This document shows positions 11,640 through 24,000 of a stretch of 64,000 nucleotides of DNA, in pieces. The position numbers and the translations under genes were made by a program. The stretch spans positions 5,387,501-5,451,500 of the forward strand of contig CANUEZ040000062.1 of the NCBI GenBank assembly GCA_948099385.1, written 5' to 3'. This DNA comes from Fasciola hepatica (Eukaryota; Platyhelminthes; Trematoda; Plagiorchiida; Fasciolidae). Positions within the stretch are counted from its first letter, which is position 1. Every line of letters begins with the position of its first letter. The notes beneath the pieces were generated by a model. It was not told where the DNA came from. It made no database searches and worked only from the letters and a program-made list of their open reading frames with translations.

Positions 11640-11845
11640 CATGGTGAGACCCGGGGGCTCGCAGGTGCAAGAAACTGGACTCTCATTGGCATTGGCCGTC
11701 AGTCCTGTGCTCTGGTCTGATCTGGTCTGAACTGAATCCAGGCGTCGCAGCACCGCTGAACCCTTTGGGCTCGCAGTGCAAGAAATTGGACGTTTACCGA
11801 CTCAAGCAGCAAGTCCTGTGACCTGACCTGACCTGAACTGAACTG
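11640..11845 (+). repeat. Two imperfect ~100-bp tandem units with CCTGA-type pentamer tails
   Basis: The units at about 11640-11745 and 11746-11845 share GGGCTCGCAG, GTGCAAGAAA and GTCCTGTG blocks in the same order. Each ends in short pentamer runs (TCTGATCTGGTCTGAACTGA and a CCTGACCTGACCTGAACTGA type). A pentamer-tailed unit of this kind resembles a SINE or a local duplication. The second unit ends 28 bp before the RMND5 start codon, so it must form part of the 5'UTR or core promoter. Confidence 0.7.
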
Positions 11846-11873
11846 TTTGAGCGCGCGATTCTGTCTTGGCGCT

Positions 11874-12036
11874 ATGTCGTCCAAGGCTGATTGTCAGAGT
11901 GCCAGCAAAGTGTCGAACCTCATAAACGAGAATTCCAAGATAAAAGGAAAGCTAGACGAATACTGCAAAACGTCGGAAACAGCATTTAAGGCTGCAAAGG
12001 ATGAGTTGAATCGTTTAAAACCACTTTTTGAAAAAG
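11874..12036 (+). CDS. RMND5: RMND5 exon 1
   Basis: This exon encodes residues 1-54 plus the first base of codon 55, starting at ATG 11874. It is a helical, Lys/Glu-rich segment of about the same length as the N-terminus of vertebrate RMND5. The donor is AG|GCAAGT, the optimal GC-type donor. The GT four bases downstream (12041) would throw exon 2 out of frame, which decides for the GC site. Confidence 0.88.
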
Positions 12037-15000
12037 GCAAGTAAAGTGCAATGCCCAGTATTTAGGTACGTCTTGTTTATTTTTCCCACTGTAGTCTTAA
12101 AAGGACGAGGGTTTCGTCGGACTGTTCTAATATGCGTTCCAGAATAGTTACGCTCATGTATTAAGTCACTGTGGGTGGTCTTTCCCGTATACACATACTT
12201 ACCCTTCCCTGTCAGAAAACAGTCCCAAATTAGTCCCAATTTATTCGCAAATTCTTCCCAATTAAGTCCCGTTTGAAACACCCCGGGGACATTTTTAGGA
12301 CTAATTCTGAGCACACCTAGAATGCAGTGGCCTACGTGCTTTACTTTGAAATTTCAGTAAGCTCTAACATTACTTCATCTTGTGGTGCTAGTTAATGAAC
12401 TTTCATCAATTTCCATTAGACAAAATAACATGGTCTGCGAATACCCTCAAAAATTACTCACCACGACCCGAGTACTTTCTAGTGTCCAGCATCCCTATAA
12501 AAAAGTAGCATTTTACAAAAAAAGTCAGGGTGAACTTCCATGTTATGAACCATACTTGAAGCAACGGGCGAAATTCTCCATCTTATACCACATTGTTAAA
12601 ATAGTCCCAAAATAGTCCCTTGAGGAACTTTTTTGGGACTAAATGCTCTCTCTTTGTGCTGACCGGGCAGGCAAACCATAGTGATTTTCAATGAAATAAA
12701 ATTATTTTCCCATGTTTTAGACCAGTCCAAATCTAATGGTATGACGAAAATTTGTCCCTCGCGGGACTATTTTGGGGCTAAAATGCGCACCCCTGTGCTG
12801 ACTGGGTTATAGCACGCAGCCCATTAATAACATCGGTTTTCGGTCGGTCTGTTTAGTAGCCATTTTACGCGGATCAACCTTGAATTTATACGAAGGAAAT
12901 TGACGACCGGAGTAATGCGCAATGCTTAGTTGGAATTGTATCTAAATGTATTGGTTCAATTGATCGGAATGCGCGTGCTCAAGGCTCGTAAACCGCTCGA
13001 GACTTGAGCACGCGAATATCCAAGGCTCGAGCGGCGTACGCTAAACTGAAGCACTTGTGGCGCTGACCTGATATTTCACTGAAGTTGAAAGGTCGTGTAT
13101 ACTGTGCTGCATTGTGTTCAGTCTTATTGTATGGTTGCGAAACCTGGAGTCTGCGTGCTGAAGATATTCGTCGCCTTGAGGTTTTCGACCACCGATGTTT
13201 ACGTAGTATCGCTAAGATCGGGTGGGATAGCCGAGTAAGTAATGATGAGGTCAGAAATCGAGTATTGGGTACTAGTTCGGAGAACGTTTTGTCACAGCGT
13301 ATCCAACTTAGTAGACTTCGTTGGTTGGGGCATGTGTTACGTATGTGAAACGCACGTCTTCCCTATCGCGTCCTATTTTCCGTTCCTCCTAGAGAGTGGA
13401 AGAGACCACGTGGAGGTCAACAGATGACGTGGCAGCGAGAAATGAGAAAATGTACAGCAGACTCAGGAAAAGTAGGTGTTTCACGTCTTCGTGGTTGGGG
13501 TCCAAAAGATCCGTCTACCAGTTGGCTGGAGACACTGAAGGATATGGCTGTGAACCGCGAACAGTGGAGATCGTGTTGTCACTTCCTGTCGAATCAGAAT
13601 GACTGATCGATGTGCGTTTGTACAATTAGACTGTGTATTCCGTGTGTTGGCTACCAGGGCATTCTTTCATTCTCCCACGTGTGTAGGTCCAGTCCCTGTC
13701 CATCTTGTATATTCATACTTTCTAATTCAGCGTGCAAGATGGCGAGAAAGGCAGTGGTCATTGGGGCTTGCCCTACTGTTTAACGCTGTACGATGATGAT
13801 GGTTCATTGTTTCATTCAGAGTTAAGTAGTACTTATCGGCGGCTGTCTATAAATGAAGTTCTAGGTGTGTTCCTCATGACTTTGACCACATACAGTGACA
13901 TTGTCAACGTGTGCGGATATCTCTTCCAAACCTTTGTATCGACTGAGTTGGTTGATGATCCGTTGAAAACAGGCTACTTTGTTAGTCAATACGAACAGAA
14001 TCCGCCGAGACTGATGTAAGTTATTTCCAGTTTCAGACGCCGTATGGATTTTTTCCCCATCTCGTTGGAGTATTTGGGTCATGCATTTAAACCTAATGTG
14101 CGCGTCCTCATGTCGGGGATAGGGAAACGGCTGGTGATAAACGGTAATCCACTGTCGTCCAGGTCGTTGCCACATTTGACCTATTGGGACCTTATGTGGT
14201 TCTTCGCCAGTCCAAGTGTCGGTCTGGTTACTGGTTATCCCCGATAGTGCAGCGAGCCTTCGTGGCTATGAGGTAAAATGCCCCTCCCACGGCACTCATG
14301 CACAAGCATGCAATAAAAAAAATCCGCGGTTAATCGTGAATAAAGTAGACTCACCAAATAAGCGGTCGTGGACGATCAACGGCAGTGCTCAAAGATGTGG
14401 TAAGATCTTTGCTTGGCCAGCGTCCCCCACTCTGAAACGTCACAACTTTCCTGGCAGCACTGTGGCGTAGCGAGTATGGCTCGCCGCTAAATAAGGCCAT
14501 GGCTCCTTGTCGTGTTCTACTTATCCGACAAGGTTTCCCATAAGAGGTAAGTGAACCGTACAGTTGGCTCCCGGCTCTTCTAGGCTAACGCTGTCGCCTT
14601 GCATGACGGGCTTGGCCGTGCAAAAACTGAAGGCGCATCCTCGAAGAAAGAAACCTACTCTGGACCGGGTGACCAAGTGGTATAACAACGCACAACGCAA
14701 ACAACCGTGAAAAATATCACTGTTACGATGATTGACTGTTCTTCTGTTGTTCTTACCCTATTTTCGTACTTGTTTTTTGGCACTATACCTGATTTCTATC
14801 CGGTGTAACGTATGCTGGAGTCAGACGTAAATAACAACAATTTTTGTTTCATAATAAGTTTAAAACGAGTATCCAGCAGATATCTGCTTCCGGATAGGCT
14901 CTACAATAGCGTTAGTCTTTTTCCACAGAAAAACAGCGCCTGTCGCTTTGTAACAGAGACCTACGGTTTTGTGATTGTGACTGAGATAGCTTTATCCGAG

Positions 15001-17236
15001 GCATCTTTTTCAACCACCAGTGGTACCTCCAGGTCGACAATGGTAACAACGGCACGTTCAAGCTCGCTTTGAAGGGTTTCAAATGACGGTCTGACATCGT
15101 CTGCTAGAGCAAATGCGTCGTTATGTACCAAAGAATGAATTCTATCTGCGAAGTAACGTAAGCAGTGCGAGAAGTATAAAAATAAACCAATAGCCTGTCG
15201 TTAAGATTTCATATCTTTTGTAGGAGGGAGTTCCCGAGGAGGTGTCAGGTTTCAACAAACCGTGTAAAACTTCATAACCCAGGAGTTTAAGCTTTTTGGT
15301 GCTAGTGCCACTTTTCTCCGTTGAGATTAATATCATTTCCTCACGACATTAAGAAACTAGTAAAATTCTTATCATGATTATCTTTGTTTACGCCACGTAC
15401 GGCTATATTATCGTTGAAGACGAAGGTCCCCTCCAAGTTTTTTTCAGAGCTGATTTTATCAACAGCGTGCAGGAAACAAACAACACCATTCCTCATTCCG
15501 AACGGTATTGTCTTCCTGTGTTGATTCGGCAGTATGCGCTTCGCAAATCCAGCGCATTTAAGATTGAGTATCGCAATATTTTCGTCACTGTCATCTATTC
15601 TGGGTAGTGAATAGGTGTCCAGGAATCTATATCGATTGATAGTTTGGCTGTAATCACCTACCGTCTTTTGTGTCGTTCGTCAACAATACAAGGGCTTGAG
15701 TTCGGCTGGATGGTGCTCTATCAACCCGGGATGCCAAACGCGGCCAAGTGATCTTGGTGCATGGTAGCCGGTGGCTCTCTAGGAACTCGTTCGCCTTTCG
15801 GTAGAGGTCACTTAGACCGAGAGGTCCATGCAGCGCTGTTTACTGGACGGATTTCCCTGATAGCCGTTGGATCCCCGCAGATCTCATCCGTCCGATGCAG
15901 GAATATCCTTCTTTGCATGCTGGGCGCCGTCTCACCGAGGTTTCTAGGCCTCGGTAACCCTCTTCCTGGTTTCGTCCGTCTGTCGAGCGGTTTCCCGAGG
16001 TGTGGCCGCTGATGCATGCCTCAGCTTCATGGAACCACAGGTGTTGGAGATCAAAGAAATGAAATATAGTGCAAGGGACGCTACAGTCTACCAGCTAATA
16101 AAGGCTAATCCTCTCAGCTGCCCCATACACCCCGGACTTGTATCTACGTCCAGAGCTCTACCCATTGTGCTTTTCAGTACCTCTGTTTTACGTAAAGTTC
16201 AATTAAACTCCTCAAATAGCTCCGCCCGACGATCTAAAAGACGCTCTTGAGTCTGAATCAGTGAACCCTTTGCATCTGTGATCAGTTTGCTTACCCATGA
16301 CCCTTGTGGACCGGTATTTGTAACCAGATGGAAAATGATGCGGCTGTTGCCGGCCGCCATAGGTTTTTCCATCTCCCTGCATTCCACAGTTCACCACTGC
16401 TCACGGTCGTTTCTCAGGCTCCAAATCATTTGGCATTCAAGGCATCTGCATGTCTCATCATAACTGGAATCCGGAGGAATCGATACTTGAACTACTTGAA
16501 CCTTATGTAGTTCTCCACTTCAGGTCTTAGGGTTTGGTTTTCGGCCATCCCTTATAGTTCAGCGGGCGTTCGACACTGGAGTATACGCATTCCACTGCAC
16601 TCATGCGCATACGTGTAATTTAAGAAATAACGTAATGAAGGCATAAGATAATACCACGTTTGTTGATGTCGTTTTTGACAGCAAAATTCACGATCAAAGC
16701 AAAGTGTTGTGACATAGTTGCCCTTTTCAATTTTATGGATGTACGAGTCTGCCATGTGCTTTTCTTTCTCATCTAAATATGGAGCCTGAACGTTGAAATC
16801 GCCAAAAGTAACATATTATAGCGCACTCTTCGAAGTAGGTCTCAATGAATCCTGTCATTGGCCTCGGAAGAGCTGGAGTTGTTGGCGATATACATAGTTA
16901 TGAAAAAGCCAGCATCACAATTGGCTTGGGTTGATGCTTCCCTCGTCCCTGGTTGGAGCCCAAGGGGCGACGATTGTCGTCGGTTGGAGACGCTCAGAGA
17001 TATGACCCAAAATGTAAATCAGTGGCGCGAATGCTGTGCGGCCTGTTTGTCGAACTCTGGCACCCCGTAATCACAAAAATGTCATTCCGACAAACTAAGT
17101 GACAAAGAACATCAGGAAGTATGCGGTGAAAAAACCACGGCGTTTTTTTAACCAGCTGTCAGTTTTTTCTATATTCTTGCCCTCTTATTTTTATAATTGT
17201 TGTTGCGTTGGCACCATGCTTGGTTTCAGGCCGGTG

Positions 17237-17323
<87 letters not shown>

Positions 17324-17998
17324 TCTCTTTCGTACACAAGAGAGCCAATAACCCGGCTTATTACACAACGCATCAAAAATGCGTCGCACAGAACATACTA
17401 TGCCGCTGCGTTACGCTTTCACTCATTCGCTCTGCGCCTCCCCGCATTCCCACTCGAAGATCGCCATTTGGTCGAATCTATCTCTCACCACACATGTACC
17501 CTCACTTGCAGCTGCAAGGAAGCATACATCGGCAGAACCGACTGATCTCTGCGAACTGAAATGGCCGAACAAATTCCAAAGTGCATACGTGACATGACTC
17601 ACCCTAGCCTACAACAATGGGCTGCATCACGTAGGCCGATCTCGGCCATCGCTCGTCCCTTGATCGAAAGTGATCACACCGTAGATCCGGCGAAAGTTTT
17701 CTCGGCTTTATTACATCATCGCGACAAACACTGATTAAGAACACTAGAGACGTTATCATTTGCCCACACCAAATCTGCCGTGTCCTAAAGTGTATGACCT
17801 TCACCCTTAACCTACCATAGCTTTAGCCAACCACATGCAGACACACACACACACGTCTTCAAGTTCCATAAAACTTCTTTGATTTATCATTTCGTTGCAA
17901 ATTGCACTTATTTTTCTCTCGTTGATTTTATACGTACGCGACCAGTGAAGGTATACGAAGGGAATTCCTCTCTCAGTGTTTGCCTTCTGAATTCCTTA

Positions 17999-18053
<55 letters not shown>

Positions 18054-21000
18054 CGGAAAAAGCATCAACGTTGCAATCTGTTGCTATTGATGTGGAAAAA
18101 ATTATCACATTATCATGGGTATCAACGTTTACATCTTTTACTGCGTACTGGCGCTTTATAGTCTGATTTACGGGTTCACATCGCTTAGAAAACACAAGTC
18201 TGCGTGCAATCTCGTTTCTAGTGGTTCTTAATCATGCTAATTCAACAACATATCTGATTACATACATGAGAGATACAGTAAAGTCATGGATATTGTGTTG
18301 TTTTGAGTTGAATAAAAGTCGGTGTGAATGAGTTTATTCGCCAGCTAATGTTTCCAAATGTGCTCCCTGAAATGTTCACCCTAGTCACAATAGGCATTCA
18401 TCTTTTGTTTGTGTTTAGTGGATGAAACAGCAGTCAGTGGTTTACGCTTTGTTGAGCAATCTAATCTCAACACTCTGAATCCAGCCGCCAAAAACCGTAT
18501 TGAATAATGCAGTTTATTTGTTTGATTCACAGTCCAAACGAACTATCAACGTAGACTTCTGACTTGAAAGAAATATATGCTGTAGGCATTTGGCTTCATT
18601 GATTTGTGGTTAGGGGGATCAAATTTCGCTCTACATCTGAAAGTCATCGATTTGCAGTTGGCTATCGTCAGGATGGGAAAATCTGGCAGCTAGCTTGCAC
18701 CAGCGGGTTGTTTTTAGGATGGCAAACTCTGTCCAGCTGGAAGTATCTGTGTGAACATTTCTATTTTCATAATGATAACAGTGTCTAATTAGCAATGATT
18801 TCAATAGTTCCATATTTTTGCTTTGATTTTACGGCAGGTACGCTCACGGATGAACTCAAAAAAGCTCTCTCAAATAGTGCTTCCAGCATCCGATCAAAAA
18901 TGTCCGAATGCATTAAAGCACATCGTGAAGTGCATCCTGCAGTGTCCAAATATGGCAAATTAATCGACAAAGTTGGTTCTTTCATTACTCATTAACTCAT
19001 TCTGGGGTAACAGAGTTTTACAGATGACTTGTCCAGTCTTGCTACGTATTTTATGGAACGTGAACAAAATCGGTCACGTTCGTCTAGCAAAGCGTCTATC
19101 CAGTCACCGTTTGTTACAGAAGACACACCTCTTCGATCCCCGGAGCAACTACTTCATCTAGTCATCATAGAACATTTACTTCGTCAAGGTCACGATGCAT
19201 TAGCCACCGACCTGGTTCAGGTAAGTGTTCAAAACTGCATGGATTGCAGTCTTTCTGTTATGTGGCGAAATGTCTACTCTCGTATTTGTGTGTGTATTGT
19301 CGCTGGATCAGTTTCGATACATTTACAGTGGTATTCATTCCTTTTTTGTTCACTTTATTTTTATATTTTTAGTTTTATTACATGATCGCGAGTGATTGCA
19401 ATAGAAGGGGTATATACTCCATACCCACAGAGGCCCACTGCACTATTAGGGATAATCGGCAACCGGACTTTGAGACTTGGATTGGAGAATCACATTAGGT
19501 CCCAGTAGGTCAGGTGTTGTAACAAGCCGGATGACAGCGGAAGACTATCTACCACCAAAGTAACCGGTGATGGCGAAGATTCAAACCTCTGACCTTTGAG
19601 TTAGTAAACAAACACCCTACACTACTCGACCACCCCTAACGGTTCACACCACCGCGATGGTGTGACTATGAATCGCACCTGTAATGTTTAGTCCTGGAAG
19701 TTCGTTTGAACTTAGCCGACAGTTAAAACAATGCGTAAGTCATATGTGAACGTCAGTGGTCTTTCGAAGCGATGGATTCTACTTTGTTAGTTTCATTGTG
19801 GAACACGATGCGCCATCATTTGGCCATAGTCTACGTCCCAAAGGACGCAAAGTCCCTTGAGGCGTCAGCCGATGGATTGCACTGTGTGCGTCAATTCACG
19901 ACATGCGCCATCTATTTCGTTTGATTATATGTTCTGGTCTACAGAAATCAAGCGTAATCGAGATAATCAAAGAATATGACATCTCACTGATTCACTCTTA
20001 GAATCACCATTTGCAGAGTTGGTCTCAACATTCCTGGGAGAAATTCAATTAATTTTCCTCCACGGTGGGTTTCGTGTTGCCTCACGCAGATAAAAGAATA
20101 AGAAAACAAATTCACAAAGTAGGCCATCGCAAACGGTGTGAAACCGTTGAATGGAATGGGTTCTGTCTGTCGGCTTTCGTGAATAATAGTCAACCTTAGA
20201 TATCGCAGTTTATCGTTGGAGAAAACTGTTTAGACTCTAATAACAGATGTGAATGTGTGATTGCACTGATTTGAAAGCAAGTCTGCAGGCTCTTTTGTGA
20301 AAATCACAGGAATCTGGTCAGTCAGAATCACACCTAAGCTACTTTTCGGTATTGTTCTCCACTGATCGTCTGAAACTCATGGGTAGTGTTCGCCTAGAAA
20401 ATGAGTTGCTTTCCGATCTGATCAAGAATATACTAACCGCGTCTTCACTGTTCCACAAAATACAAAACAGCTACAGCCTACTTATTGCATTTTCTTGATC
20501 CGAAAGCGATTTTTGACTCATTCGACCGCACCGTTCCCTGACACTGTCTTCCATTGAACAACGTGCCAGAAAAAATGTGCTTTGCACTTGAAAGACTCAA
20601 AATACATGCCATTTTTGGATACCTCAATCACAAAGCGTTCCGGAGTGTGTTTCGTTGCTTGTGCGTTGTTACTGAGCAAGGCAGTGCCATCGGCATGTTT
20701 TAAGTAGAAAACTGTTTCCTGTGAGGAGTTTTACTCCACCGTTTGGAAGACCAAACGAGAAATTCCGTAAAACATCCTCTGTGGGATGGTTAAAAAGAAA
20801 TGAGGAAATGAAACAACCCTGTCATACTTTACTGGAGACGACAAAAGAGATCGAAAGCTAGCTGTAGACCCATAACCCGACCTGAGGTGTCACGATTCAG
20901 TTCTTAAGGGACGGGCACACTTCTCAAGTACTCCATTCTTCAACAAACAGTGTGACAGTGTAGCCCTGTCGACAAAGTCGAAGACCGCGCGTATGTCTAG

Positions 21001-24000
21001 GAACACGATAATCGTTGGCTTTTAGATGTGACGGTTCTCTAGCAGGTGTCGGAGGGTGGACATTTGATCGGTACATTTACGACTAGCATGAAACCCACCC
21101 TACTACTCTTGAGTCGGCCCTTCGCTCGTTTAATATGACCTTCGAGGTATGACGGGTGCAAACAGGTTCGTCACTATTGGGATAAAACTTTAACCCTATT
21201 GTTAGCGTTGTCACTACTCGAGCTCTTCTTGAAAATAAGGACAACAATCGATTCCACTCTCAAAAAGCGGACCTTCACGAAGTTCCAAACTTTTGAGAAC
21301 AAAGCATGAAGCTCTCTGACAAGCTGTTATTCGCCACCTTGGAACGGGGCTGGCGTTTTGTGACGGCCTAAGGTTTGTATTACCATGTGAATCTCTGCCT
21401 CATTTGGTAGAAATGGCGAAATAAACTACGGGACACGTGTCGGAAGAGCCATTGAGGAGGCTGACGTCGAGGGTGCCTGGTTGTTGGACCTTGGGCAGCA
21501 TTAGCGGTCTCATATAAGGCCCGTTAGATCTCTGTCAATCGCTCTTCTGGGTCCTGAGCATTTCAGTACATCGATAACCCGGCGAATAATTCTGCTTAAG
21601 AACCAAATCGATGGTTATCGCAGCTGCGGCGGACAGTCGACTTTGGTGTTATTTTGGCCACCGACTAGACGTTTGCTGAAACGCGAGCGGACAAGAGCGT
21701 GATCGGTGTCTACAGACGTGGACCAAAATGATCGACAATCTTGAATTGAACTGCCCCAGCGGTAACCAGTAGCAATGTGGTTGATCGGAGTCCAGTGTTG
21801 TGAAGACGCAGGAGAACGCCAGGTTGGTCGGTGCCGCATTTTGTGCGAGAAATTTGTATTCGTTAGGAATAGTCCATGGCTGGAACATAGTTTGGTTAGT
21901 CAGTCACCGTTATCGGTTCGATCGGCTGGAACGCCCAATCGACCTCGTATATTCCTCTACTTGTCTGGGATTCCAACTTGACCACTGAAATCACCAGCAA
22001 CAACCATGGTATCCGTAGAGCGCACGCTGCGGAGCAGTTGGGAAAAATCTTGGTAGAGTTTGTCTTTAGCCTTTAGTCGATTGGAGCGTACACAAAAATG
22101 ACAAACAGGCATCGGCGCTTCAGTCTAGTGCTGTTCACACGCATAGAACCATTCAAACAAACTGCACACAGACGGCTGCTGACTGAGATCCAGTCGAGCA
22201 ATGCACGCTTAGCCTTCACGCTCAGAACGATGACAATGCCAGCCTGACCACAAGTACTAGACACCAGATCACCCGACACGCGAACAGTGAAACAAGAAAC
22301 CGAGTTTATAGCAGGGGTGCGAAGTGTTAACACTGAAGTCAGGTTTTGTATGCTCGTTTCGGAGACACAACACACATCTATGTTAAGGGTTTCAGGAGTT
22401 CTAGCTTAGGCAGCTTGTTGCTCCGTTTGGTAAAGTGTGCGGACCTTGGAGGCAGCTAAGTGAAGAGAATGCTTAGGTCGGAGAACCGACTCTTCTTTTT
22501 CCTGTCTCTAAGTTGTTACCCTTACTGCGAGTTGGAAGTTCACGATCACAAATCATTGTGGCTTGTATCCATTTAGAACTGGGATGTGAAGGATGAAGAG
22601 CAGGCAGATGTACTCCACTCCTACGTCCATCTAGTGGAGGTTTTTAGACTGGTAATCTGTTTCTCTCTGTGCTTATTCGCTAGAGTGTTCTCTCCAGTGG
22701 CATCGTAGTTAAAACCGGATGTTGCCCAGCAACTGGTTCAGAGACTGCATTTTGTCTGGCCTCTACCTGTCAGGCGTGATTGCATCTCCGGGTTAAGGAA
22801 GCCATCCTGCATAGCTCTTTATGTCATGGAGGTGCACAAACCGTCACACCACGCCAAGGTGCAGTCTCGTCGTGATCGCATCGAGGTAAACTGTGCCTAG
22901 ATGCGCTCCGTCAAGCTTTGGAGACGCCGCTGCTGATTGTGAACTGACGAGCCATCAGCAACACAGGTCGTCTCACTCACCAAACGGTTTCTTACTCGTG
23001 ACTCTGAAAAGATGGAATAATTTGTGAATTTCCCATATCGGATACACGTTGCGAACACCAGATTTCGCGGTCCCTACGAAGACTCCCGTTGAATGCATGT
23101 CTCTTTTATTATTGCATGCTTGCGAATGAGTGCAATGGAAGGGGTATATACTCCACAACTATTGCGCTGTTAAGGATAGTCGGTAACCAGACGTTGAGAC
23201 AGAGTGGAGAACCACATAAAGCCCCAATAGGTCAGGTATTGTAACAAGCGGATGGCAGTAGAACACTGTCTACCACCAAAAACTCCACGACATATTACAT
23301 AAAGCGAGCCGGGCCGATATCGTTATTTAGGCAGGATATCTGAATGCTAGAATTCGTCGGCTGTGATCGAACGAAGGGTATTTAAAAGGCCCTTGTGTGG
23401 TAGATTTCTGTCGCTCAGAAAACGGGGAACGGTTTCTGGCTCAGTGCTCTAACCATCTCCTGTCCCTCGCCAGTACAAAATCCAAACGCTCTAATCACCG
23501 GTAAGCCACGTGGCATCCCCCCTCTTCCAGTCAACAGTAGACCCAGATCGACCACATCACTATAAGTCACGAATGATGGGGATGCATACAAGACTATCGC
23601 TCGTGCTGGAGCACTCCCTTTAACTACGAACACGCATTATTTTGCACTAAGCTTTCCGCGTGCTTCGGTGGGCAATAAAAATGCAAGGCGCAACGAGACA
23701 TGACAGAAAGTTCAGAGATTAAGGATATTAGACTTTTTGCGTTTAAAGTTCGAAAGATACCACAGCTGCTTCGCTAGAAGATCTGGCAGCAAACCGTAAC
23801 CGTTGGCCATTTTCACCTTATGTTACAAATCCGTGGTTTGGAGGATACACTGAACCCGGCTAACAGCGTACATTAGACCCAAGTCAATGACAAGTGAAAT
23901 GAAGACGAGAGTCTACATTATTTTCCGTAGCTGAAGAACCGAGTCCTGCTTTGTAGTTTAGGAACCACCCATCGTCATCATTTAGGATGATTATTCCCCA

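Noticed and set aside
17191..17376. Tyr-Ile repeat proteins over (AT)n arrays
   Set aside because: Direct product of microsatellites; found on both strands.
22941..22975. CTGACGAG as a hammerhead core
   Set aside because: No complementary stem and no GAAA downstream.
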